Shown here piece after piece: positions 46,369-55,657 of a stretch of DNA of 64,000 nucleotides. Numbering within the stretch: position 1 is the first letter of the stretch; each line of letters begins with the position of its first letter. Location of the stretch: assembly GCA_016858145.1 (NCBI GenBank), contig JAEHOE010000088.1, positions 517,923 to 581,922 on the forward strand, given 5' to 3'. The notes under the pieces are model-generated. The model was not told where the DNA came from. It did no database searches and saw nothing but the letters and a program-made list of their open reading frames with translations. This DNA comes from Edaphochlamys debaryana (lineage: Eukaryota > Chlorophyta > Chlorophyceae > Chlamydomonadales). A program made the translations under genes and the position numbers.

Positions 46369-47770
46369 GGGAGTCGCGCTTATAACGCACCACGCGTTGA
46401 CCGGGCCCACCGAGCACCCCCGGGCCACTTGAAAGAAACAAATCAACATAACTTGCCACGGACAACACGTTCAACTAGTCGTCGGCGGGCCTCGCCCTCA
46501 ACATGTGGCATGCCGACCAATTGACTTCCGGCCGCCGGGGCGCGCTTTACCGAGCGACGCCGCGACTGCCTTGCCAGTGGAGACGCAGGAGATTGGCACG
46601 CTGTGTTCAGCAGCTTCACAGGTAGCCGCCGGCGGTTGCCCCTTAGGCACCCGGGCGTGGCTTCTCTCCGCACCGCCCGTTTGAAGAGCGCTTTACTGAG
46701 GCTCGGCGGTCAGTCCTGCACGCTCGCTTACGCTCCAATTACGGCCCGTGTAGCAGGGCAGTAACTCTTTTCTTCGGCTCACTGGGCTTGGGCGCACCGG
46801 CGGACACCTGCAGGGCCCACCTACGCGCACTGTGGAAGCCGGAGCGTCGGCCCGAGCGCCAGTCGGGCGAGCCGCTTCCGTCCCGGCCCGCGCCGCTTCG
46901 GTGGCCCCAGACCGAGCCCCGTTGAGTCCACAATGCAGCCTTTTCACGAGCAGGGCGCATGCTGGCGTGCTGGTGACGGCCCCATCCGGCTGTTGGGGTT
47001 GCGGCCTCGGGGTTATTATAGACAACGGGGCGTAGTGCCGCGGCCTCGGGGTGCGGGCGTGCGGCCCGTGCGGCCAGAACAGGTGTTACACCTGGCCTGC
47101 TTCGCTTGCTGCCATGCCGTGGCGTACCAGGCCGTGCCATCGCGCGCTCGCTTGAACTGTACCCCTGTCTCAAAACCCTGGCGAACGCGGCTCGTGTGTC
47201 CCTGGCCTGTGCTTCAGGCCGAGCCCACGGGGAGGCGGGTGCGCACCCATGATGCGGCATACCCGTACCTGCCGGCTGGGGGCCATGGGCTTGGAGGAAA
47301 GGCTGCCGGGAGGCTGGAGGCAAGGACACGGGATCAAGAGGCGCTGCCTTTATAAGCACAGCTGTGGGTATCATGCTCAGGGGAGTGCCATGTCATCCGC
47401 TCACACCGGGGCATCCCGCCGTCCAACTTCTGTCCGTCCCAAGCACCTCTTCACAGGCCACAGACGCCTTGCCCTCGTTCCACTCGCCCTCCTCCCTACA
47501 GGTCTAAGCAGCCCCTCAAGGCGCCATGGCGGCTGGGGCGGGCGGAGGGCGCCGGGCCGGCCCCGGCGCGGCAGAGAGGACGCTCGCCGTCGCCGGGCGC
47601 CCGGGCTCGCTCGGGCGCAGGGCTGCCGGGGCTGAGCAGCCCCGTGTGGACCGCTGCGCCGTCAGACCCCCGCCCAGCCCCCAGACACGAGCCATGCCGC
47701 CTTGCAGCCGCTGCCTAGCCCTACCGGTATCGGCATCAGTCTCTCACTCGCCCCACCGCAGCCCCGTGCC
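46369..47770. other. Intergenic region, no gene recognised
   Basis: About 1.4 kb between the inverted element and the putative end of the peroxidase transcript. Several open frames exist on both strands but none shows a known domain, a protein repeat or good splice continuity. Confidence 0.45.
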
Positions 47771-47773
47771 GAC

Positions 47774-47778
47774 TTACA
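47774..47778 (-). terminator. TGTAA poly(A)-type signal, glutathione peroxidase
   Basis: TGTAA on the minus strand about 600 bases after the peroxidase stop. This would give a 3' UTR long enough to hold the SECIS element that the in-frame TGA needs. I could not pick out a convincing SECIS by eye in 47.78-48.37 kb. Confidence 0.45.
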
Positions 47779-48375
47779 CCGCAACATCACCCCGCGTCGG
47801 CCTCGGCCTCAGCCCCCCCCCCAGCCAGTCCCCGGCTGCCTGAAGGCCCCCATGACCGTCCCCCCAGGCAGAGCCGGGCCCCAGGCCCGGGCCCGGGGCG
47901 CGCAAAGCCCTGCTGCGGGGACTGCGCGCGCCGGCTGCCGGTCCGCAGCGCCCCGGCCCCGGCCCGCTCCTCAACACTCCCGTCCCCTGGCCCGAGCCTG
48001 GCTCTGGGTCCACGCTCCGCCTCCCAGAGCCAGGCGCAGCTGCGAGGACGCTCCGGCTCCTGGGTTGGCCCCTGCGGCCTGGCTTGGCCCCTTGTACGCT
48101 GAGAGAACCAGGCGCGGGACTGCAATCCAGGGGCGGAGTCCGGGCCGCAGCCCCCGGTGCCATCGCCTCTCTGCCCAGATCGCCAGGAAAGGACCGCAGC
48201 GGGGGCTTCCAGCTTCCTCAGCTCCTCAGCCCGGGCCGAATAGCGGCAAGGCAGAGCGAGGCCCCGCGCCCGTTGCCCCTCGCTGAGGCCAAGACCACAT
48301 CGGACTGGGCGGCCCACAGCGGCTGTGCGGGGCTGCAGCGGGGCCGGCGCCTGGGCGCGGCTGGCCCCCTGCCGC

Positions 48376-50930
48376 CTACACGTCCACCTTGCAGTACTTG
48401 CGCCCCGGGTGCAGGATGCAGTCCTTGGGCAGCGGTGGCCGGCCGGCAAGCATCAGCCGGATCTACGGGGGAGGGAAAGGTCAGAGGGGGCGCGGGCGTG
48501 GAGGCAGCGCGGGTGCAGCGCCGGGCAGTGTCAGGCGTGGGCCGGCCGCACTGCCCGGGGTAGGCAGGGGGGGCCGATGGAGGCGTGGCGAGCGTGGCGG
48601 GGAAGGGTGCAGACAAGAGCAGGAGCTCTGACGCACGACGGCTATGCCAGTCCGCCCGAATCCCCATCCCCCCTCCGCCTCACGTCGTCCTCCATGTCCA
48701 GGGGGTCGAAGTTGGGCTTGTAGCGCTTCAGGGGCGTGCCGGAGCGGGAGACGATGAACTTGGCATAGTTCTGAGGAGGGGGGAATCGGGGGCATGGGCG
48801 GCGGCGTGTGGAGCGGAGCAGCCACAGCGGCCACAGCGGCCCGGCCCGGCCACAGCCCACAGCCCGGCCCCAGAACCCCCACCCACTCCACTTAGCCACA
48901 GCCGCCCCGCTGCACTCACCCACTCGATGTCGCCGTTGCCCCGTGTTGACTCGGGCTGCATCTGCTTCAGGTAGGCGTACAGCGGGTGCGTGTTGGGGCC
49001 GTTGACGAAGACGTGGTCGAAGCTGGGGGGCCAGGAGGGGGAAGGGCAGGGGCGTCGTGGGAAGGCACAACAGTGCCCAGAGAACTCTCATCGGATTGCC
49101 GTCCGTCTCGTCTTCTCCCCATCCCCGTCCCGTCCCCTCCCTTGCCCCTCCTCAGCGCCGCTCGCCCTTAACTCACACGGGGAACTCCGCCCCCATCTTG
49201 TTCCAGGCGTACTCGCGCTCCTCCTGGCTGGTGCCGGGGGCCTGTCCGCCAAACTGTGTGTGTGGGGGGGGGGGGGGGGGCAAGGGAGGCGGTTCGGGAG
49301 GGGAACAAACTGTGGAGGGGAACGAGAGTCGGGCAGGGGTGGGGGGTAGGCAGGCACGCGTTGAGGAGGGCAGGGGCGTGGGGGACGGCTGCGATGCCAT
49401 CAGGTCCGAGCCCTTTTAGGAAGCAGGGTCAGGCCATCGCCCGCTGAGGTCCGAGCCCTTTAAGGAAGCAGGGTCAGGCCCGCACGGCTGCACGCACCTG
49501 GTTGCACGGGAATCCGATCAGCTCAAAACCATCGGCCTTGTACTTGTCGTACAGCGTCCTCAGGCCTGCGGCCATCCGCGCGACGTTTAGCGTCATTTGG
49601 GCCCGAGAGCAACGCCCTGTCGGGCCCAAGGCGTGGGAGCAGGGCTGCCAGCCAGCTGCCCTTCGTCCACCATCGCCCAGAGCCCGGGGCCACCCCTACC
49701 GCGTCCTCACAGCGCCGTCCTGTGCCGCACCATGCTTGTCCCACTAACTAGAGCCCGTGAGGAATACGCCGGGAATACCGGGACCCATGAGCACTCCTAC
49801 TTCTGGAAGCCCCGTCCCTCGTACCCCGCACCAAGCCCTGCCTCCAGCGCCTCACCGGGGTAGTTGAGCTTCTGCCTGCGGGCCGAGGCGCGTTGGGGTT
49901 GGGCAGGCGGGCACGGGCGCGGTCGCGGTGGGTCAGCCGTTCATTAGGGCCGGCGTGCGAAGAACCTCGCGTGGGTAGCCCAGCTGAACGAGCGCACGCA
50001 CTGTCCCAGTGCTTTTGCCTTCTTTCTCTTCGGTATACATCTCGTCAAGCGGTCACCCCCCACCCGCCCAGTGCTTACAGGGCTCATTCGCTGGCGATGT
50101 TCATCACCACCACCACCTGGCAGGGGGAGGAGAAGAGGCAGAGGAGGAGGGTTCATGGAGTGTGAACGGCTGCTCGTGTGAGCCGGGGAAGCGCAGGCGC
50201 GGCGAGTGGCCGGCCCAAGGCCCTGGGGTGTGCACCTGTGTCTGCCGCAGCGCCCTGTGGCAGTGCCCTATCGTTGGGTCTGAGCAAGCAGGAGTCCACG
50301 GGGTCACACGGGGTCCCGGGGTGGGGTCAGAAGGGGGTGGGGTAAAGTCTGTAATCGGGGCCTTGGGTCCCCCCTGTGGCTCCTGCCTTGCCTGTGCCTC
50401 ACAAGTCGTGCAGACAAAACCTCTTCGCCCGTAGGGCTCCTCTTTTGCAGCCCGGACCCGCGTCCTGCCGTGGAACCTCGGCCTGGTCGCCGGCATGCTT
50501 TGCGGAGCTGGCCCCCGCCATCCCCCCTGCACTCTGCCACCCCCCCCCCACCTTGCCCTTGTACTCGGACAGGCTGCACTCCTGGCCGAACATGGGGGCG
50601 GAGAAGTCGTACACCGAAGCCGCGGCGGTGGCAGCGCCTGTGGGGAAGGAGGAAGGTAGCAGTGACCGAGCTCGAGGTCCTCAAGCAGTGTGGGGAAGTA
50701 GCTGGGTTGGGGTCTGGCACGCTGCCAACAGGCTCAGCTTGCAGGCAGACCGCGCGATAGGGCTTACCGGGCAGCCACAGCTGGCTCGCGAGGCCCGTGG
50801 TCACAGCGCCGGCCGTGCCGAGCAGCACATCGCGACGAGAGGTGGCTTGCACAGCCACGGCAGCCCTCGACGCGCGGCCGGGGCGCTGCGCGGGGCCGCG
50901 CGCGACAGGCCGCTGTGCAGTCTGCAGCAT
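48376..50930 (-). CDS. GPX: Selenocysteine-containing glutathione peroxidase with lumen-type presequence
   Basis: Nine exons (50930-50768, 50637-50552, 50116-50079, 49875-49856, 49565-49498, 49253-49177, 49022-48920, 48770-48684, 48462-48376) join in phase to 242 residues if one TGA is read through. That TGA (codon 94) stands at the catalytic position: VVVVMNIASE-U-AL, compare NVASQUGKT of mammalian GPX4. The rest of the triad or tetrad is intact: FPCNQFGGQ with Gln129, and IEWNYAKFI with Trp185 and Asn186. The enzyme reduces H2O2 and lipid hydroperoxides. The N-terminus is Arg/Ala-rich, then SRRDVLLGTAGAVTTGLA, a twin-arginine motif with hydrophobic core, typical of proteins moved into the thylakoid lumen. 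Exon 3 (38 nt) carrying the TGA and exon 4 (20 nt) are unusually small. An upstream in-frame ATG at 51014 would extend the presequence. Chlamydomonas is known to have Sec-type GPX. Confidence 0.9.
49404..49478. repeat. Tandem 43-bp duplication in a peroxidase intron
   Basis: aggtccgagcccttttaggaagcagggtcaggcc is present twice, about 43 bases apart, the second copy with ttaagg in place of tttagg. It lies just intronic of the exon 5 donor at 49498. Confidence 0.85.
50084..50086 (-). other. Selenocysteine (TGA) codon of the glutathione peroxidase
   Basis: In-frame TGA at codon 94, five bases before the exon 3 donor. Alignment to the GPX active-site motif places it exactly at the Sec/Cys residue. 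Downstream exons remain conserved and in frame, so it is not a terminator of the gene. Confidence 0.88.
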
Positions 50931-51453
50931 GGTGAGCGACCGGAAACCTGCGCTTGAGGTGCGCAAGGATCGCACGCTGCAAGCAAATGTGAGGAGGAGA
51001 GGTTTGCGAGCCAAGCGCGCAGGACTGATGGTCTATATCCTTCTGGCTCAACATACTATGAGCCAGGCGATACATGTGTTGCGGACCACGCATGCGGAGT
51101 TCGCGAGAGTCGCGAAGTTCGGGAGAAACCGCCGCTCCGCAGGCGCGCAGGCGATCTGCCACGTGTCCAGAGCTAAGGGAAGAGCTCTAGCGCTGGCGCA
51201 GTTTCCTGGGGGTGTTGCGGCACGGGTCCGTGGGTCCGTCGACGGCATCCTGATGGCGTCCGCGGCCTGCAACAGGTCCCGACCCCCGCTGAGACCCCAC
51301 CTGCGCGCATGCCTGCTGCCCAGCAAGCCCCTCAAGGTCTACACGGTATGAAGAGGCTCGTGGCGGGGTCCGGACAGGTCAGCTTATGACTAGAGAACAA
51401 GGGGAAGCCGTGGTGGTTTGGGGCTTGTGGGGGGCAGGGACGAGAGCGAGCCT
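50931..51453. promoter_or_regulatory. Upstream region of the glutathione peroxidase gene
   Basis: About 520 bases. It should hold the promoter and 5' UTR. No specific element was identified. An in-frame ATG at 51014 may be used instead of 50930. Confidence 0.4.
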
Positions 51454-51866
51454 GACTGTTGCACGTGTAGGCCACCGTGCGCATTTACGCCCGAGCGCTA
51501 GCCCAGCGTACCAAGTGTCATCAATACTATGCCCTGGTGCGTGCGGCGGTCCCAGAATCACGGGTAGGGCCAAAGCAGTGTGGCACCTTTCGGCGATTTA
51601 CGCGCCGCACCCCCTCGGCAACAGCTCCCCGCGCATGCAGGCCTGGTGCGGACGTGAACGGGGCACGGCACGCGGTGCAAACCGCAGACTCCGCAAACTC
51701 CCACACCGAAAAAAGCGATGGGGGGGCCCCTCCTGGAGCCAGCCAATGCGGCCCGGACGCCCTCATTGCTCGCGCGCCGCGCCATTCTGCTTACAGAGCA
51801 GTCCTCAACCCAAATAAGGGTGACACAAGCTTGTCCAACAGGGTCGCTAGGGCCCCGTTGTGAGTC
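51454..51866 (+). repeat. 413-bp inverted element, copy B
   Basis: Reverse-complement partner of 45956-46368. Copy B is flanked on both sides by the same 6 bases in inverted order (gagcct before, aggctc after), which together with the inner gact/agtc makes 10-bp terminal inverted repeats. Copy A lacks this flank. No gene start follows it closely. Confidence 0.9.
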
Positions 51867-52373
51867 AGGCTCCCTCAGGGGATGCACGATGAGGGGGGCT
51901 CGGGCTGTGTGCCGGACCCGATTCACCCGAATCCCCCGATAGCCCATGCTGTGCTCACACGTGGACAGCGCAGCCCGGCTGCATGCTGCATTGCTACGTG
52001 CTTGGCCTTTCCAGCTGCCATACCCGAGCCTTGGTAGTTGTTATGCAGCCATTCGCCCTGCCGTTGCAGTCCACGACCTGCATTACGTCCCAAGCCCCGC
52101 ACATGGGCCTGGCAGCCCCCGCCCTAGTGCCCTGCCACTACCGGCCCCTGCCCGGCGCCACCACCAGCCCTGCCCCAGCTACTGCTCACAGTCCAGCGCG
52201 CCCGAGCCCCACTGGCGCCATGTGGCCAGTATCCCTCAATCGCCAAAGGCTACGGCCATGCCGCCCTACATCTTCCCCTCCTCCACACCGTCCATCGTCC
52301 CTCCCTTCCTCCGTCTTGCTGATGTAGCCCACGGGTCCCCCTGCCATCCGCGCCCTTGGGGCACAGCCGCCGC
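51867..52373. other. Intergenic region, no gene recognised
   Basis: About 500 C-rich bases between inverted copy B and the 3' end of the broken F-box paralogue. Presumably the old 3' UTR of that gene. Confidence 0.4.
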
Positions 52374-54515
52374 TCAGCGGCGCCAGACCCAGCCCCGCCT
52401 CCTCCCCGGCCCCCTAACCCGGACCCTGAGGTGCTCACGCCACCACCTCCACGCCTCGGCCCGCGCCTCAGCCGCCAGCCACGCCTCCACCTCACCCCGC
52501 CACCGCTTGTCCGCCGACCTCCAATCCACGTCCTCCGGCTCCCTCACCCAGCATCCGAGGCGCCTCAGAACGCGGAGCACGGGCAGGGGCGTCCCCTCTG
52601 TGATGGCGTTCGGAATCAGGATCTCGCCATTGGCCAGGGGCACGCCCAGGCGGTGCAGTGACTCCAGGATGCGGAGGTCGCCGCCGTGCGCCGCGGACGC
52701 GTAAGCAGTGGACCAGTGCGGGAACGGCTGCTCCTGCGGGTGGCACGTGCGGTAGGGGCAAGGAGGTGGAGGAAGGTGGAGGGAAGCGGAGGCTGGCGCA
52801 GGCAGGAAGGCGCGTTCTCGAGTTAGCACAGCTCAAGCCTGGCGGAGAAGTGGCGCTCGCGCAGGCGGAGAAGCAAGCCGCGCCCGCCCTGCCGCACGTA
52901 GAATCAAGATAGCATGGCATGGCCCTTGCCCCCTCTTCCCAGCGTACTGCCGCACCTGCTTGGGCACCCCCCGCTCCTGCAGCCACTCCAGCGCCGCCAC
53001 GCACCCGCTGTGGGAAGCCGCGCTCCAGGGGGCGTAGGCCGGGGCGAAGCCCTTGTCGTACAGCCACGTCACCAGCTCCATGCTGCCGGAGCGCAGGGCT
53101 TCGTCGAAGCAGTTATGGACGCGAAGGGCGCCCTCCTCTTGTTGCAGCGCCGCGGCCCCGAAGGTCTCCAGCACCCAGCTTGCCTTCTCCACGCTCCCGG
53201 ACCCACACGCCGCCTCCATCAGCCGGGCCGGGTCTTCGACGACGTGCCCGGCCGCGTGCATCACCCGAAGGACCTCCGTGTGGCCGCCCTCTGCTACAGA
53301 GGTGTCTTGAAGCGTCAGGCCCCGCTCCAGCAGCCACCGAAGGACGTCGGCGCGACCGTGCTCGACCGCGGCTCTGGCTGCGCCCTGCCCAATCGCGAAG
53401 CCCATGCCCTCCACCAGCAGGGTCAGCCGCGCGACGCCGTCGGGGCGGGAGGCGGCGGCGGCGCAGGCGGCCTCGGGGCGGGACGCGCCCTGCGGTAGTG
53501 GTGGAATGTGGGGAAAAGTTACGGAAGGGGTTGGACGCGCCCTCGGGATGAGGAAGGGGACGAGAGGGCAAGTCAGGGGCATTCACCGTGGGCGACCTGA
53601 AAGCGGGGCCAGGCAGCCTTGCCCCACGCCACACTTCCTCAAGACCGGCAAAGACCGGTTCACGACAGATCCAGATCCAGATCCAGATCCAGATCCAGAT
53701 CCTCACCTGCTCAACGATCCATGCCACCTTGGCCGCCCAGTCTGACGTGGCGCTGCGGGCGGCCGCCGCCAGCGCCGCGTCTGGCATTCGGGTTGTGCGC
53801 AGGTCCATGAACCCAAGCGCTGGCGTCAGGTCTCGCGACAATGTCTTGAGCGTGGCCAGGTCTTAGCCCTCCGCCGCCGCAACCAGCGCGCGGCCCTTCT
53901 CGATGCTCTTAAAGCCTCGGACCTCGGGGTCTTGGCGAATCACGGCAGGGCGAGTGCGAGCTCCGGGTGCCCGCCCCGCAGCGCCGCGTACACGCAAGAC
54001 CCGCTCCAGCGGCATACGCAGCCCTGCTCAATGAGCAACGCGCAGACCTTCCTGTGGCCGCCCTCGAAAGCGGCGATCAGGGGGTCAGATGAGCTGGGCG
54101 CTAGAGACGTAACCGCCCACCCGCGCTCCGCCAGCAAGCGGCATGCGTCGAGGTGGCCGGCGGCAGCGGCAGAGGCCATCACAGCGTCCGTGGGGAAGAG
54201 CCCAGTCGCTTTGAGGGCGACCTCGAGGTTGGCCAGGTCTCCGCTTGCTGCCGCGAGGCAGAGCAGCTTGAGCCGCTGGTCGCGGGAGAGGGCATTGCAT
54301 GCGCCCGGGGCCGACCAAAAGGAGGCGAAGTTGGCCCAGCTCGGAAAGGGCTGGAGCAGCCGCACGACGGTGCGATCTTGGAACTGCTCAGACGTCTCGC
54401 GGTTCACGAGTCGCAGCGTGCAGGCGACCTCGTTGGGCGGCAAGAAGCTCGCGATCCGGTGCACAAGCGCGGGAATGTACACGTCGCCGCAGCGTGAATC
54501 TCCAGCCGACTCCAT
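52374..54515 (-). pseudogene. Broken F-box/ankyrin-like paralogue
   Basis: The same three-exon plan as the intact neighbour at 55.7-58.0 kb: 54515-53707, 53489-52956 and 52733-52374. The N-terminus DVYIPALVHRIASFLPPNEV is F-box-like, and exons 2 and 3 encode ankyrin-like repeats (GGHTEVLRVMHAAG, SGCVAALEWLQERG, HGGDLRILESLHRLG). Exon 1 is damaged. After PELALAL the sequence reads CCGTGA where the paralogue has one T, a net 5-base insertion that creates a stop at 53942-53940. Further on a TGC codon of the paralogue is TAA (53865-53863). The exon 1 span is 809 bases, not a multiple of three, as the insertion predicts. Exons 2 and 3 are still open, so the loss is recent or a shortened 190-residue F-box protein is made. 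Confidence 0.75.
53661..53702. repeat. (ccagat)n hexanucleotide expansion at a splice donor
   Basis: Six to seven ccagat units begin right after the exon 1 donor of the broken paralogue (GTGAGGATCTGGATCTGG on its strand). The intact paralogue has just two units at the same place (57225-57238). Confidence 0.9.
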
Positions 54516-55657
54516 AATAGAGTCCTTGATGCTGCTGTGAGCGTGGATGGCGGCTGGCCGTCACCAAGTACAGCCGTCGACTTGCAGATGAGATGCTTGC
54601 AAGCGCGCAGCACCTAGCAATAGCGCGGCAGGGTCTTTGTCGCGGTTCTGAATGTATTTAGGAAGGCAGAAGCAGTCCGTTGCGCGCGGTTTATGTGCGA
54701 ACGGTGAGGTTTTAGTGGCATTGGCGGGTTACGCTTCCACGCTCTTCCTCCCCCTTCCCCGCCACACGGCCTTGCATGCCATGAGCAGGCCCCGCCGCAG
54801 AGCCCTGCGTGCCATGCCACTCCTCCTCTGTCCCTGGCCCCAAGGTGTGCGACCTGCAGCATGCATCTTTGGGCCATGGCTATGAGGGCGGACGTGCCCG
54901 CGCCCAGGTGCCCTCTGGACACCTCTGGCGCCCTCCCCCCTGCTGCTTTCTTCTCTCCCCTGCCTTCTTCTCTCGCGTTGCAGCAGCGGCAACGTCGACG
55001 CTCTCAGCTGCGTCCCCCTTCGTCATCGTCCGGACTACGCTGCACGGCCCCTGCGAGCACAGAATCCCCCCTGGTGCTTTCCGGGCCTTCGGAGGGCCCT
55101 GGGCTCCGACTCGGGTCGCTCATACGCTGGGCAACGGTCAGCAGCGGATGTTGCAGCGCTAACATAGCATTATATTCGGAATGGGAGGATGCCTATCAGG
55201 AAAATGGCCACTCTCGACCCTGCCTCGCCTCCCCTCCTTGCGGGACCCCCGTTCCTGGCATCAGCGCACGCAGAGCAGGCAGGGGTCCAAGACCCTACCG
55301 GTACCTTGTGCCTCTGATGAAGCCCAATCCCCTCATGCCTCGCATCGCATGCCTTGCGCTGCTCACCCCCGTGTTGCCCTTCCCACCAACTCAAGAGAGG
55401 CCGTTGCTCAGGCCTGGGCTCAGCCTGGTCTCCCTCGTGCCCTACCGGTACCTGCACATAATATTTTCCCCATGCGGTCCACACCCGAGCAGCTTACACA
55501 CTGTAAGCACACTGCATACTCACGATACTAAGATCACCCCACACCCCACGCCATACAAAGCAGCCGTGTAGCCATCCTCACTTCTGGATACCACAGAGAA
55601 CCCCTCCCAGCCAAGCCGCAACGAGCAGACGCCACACTGTAGAAGCACAGATGCCGC
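54516..55657. other. Intergenic: duplicated promoter region and paralogue 3' side
   Basis: 54516-54900 is similar to 58017-58380 (shared words include gtacagccgtcgacttgca against gtgcagctgtcgatgcgggt, and catgccactcctcctctg against cattgccctcctcctctg), so the duplication included upstream sequence. No separate gene. Confidence 0.6.
55494..55498 (-). terminator. TGTAA poly(A)-type signal, intact F-box/ankyrin gene
   Basis: TGTAA on the minus strand about 160 bases past the stop codon, a normal volvocine spacing. Confidence 0.5.

Noticed and set aside
46600..47400. Possible gene between the inverted element and the peroxidase
   Set aside because: Open frames exist, but no domain, splice continuity or start context supports one.
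50079..50116. TGA in the peroxidase as a pseudogene stop
   Set aside because: All other exons are conserved and in frame, the TGA is exactly at the Sec site, and close algal relatives are known to have Sec-GPX.
53650..53720. (WI)n transmembrane-like repeat peptide
   Set aside because: It is the read-through of the hexanucleotide expansion just past a splice donor.
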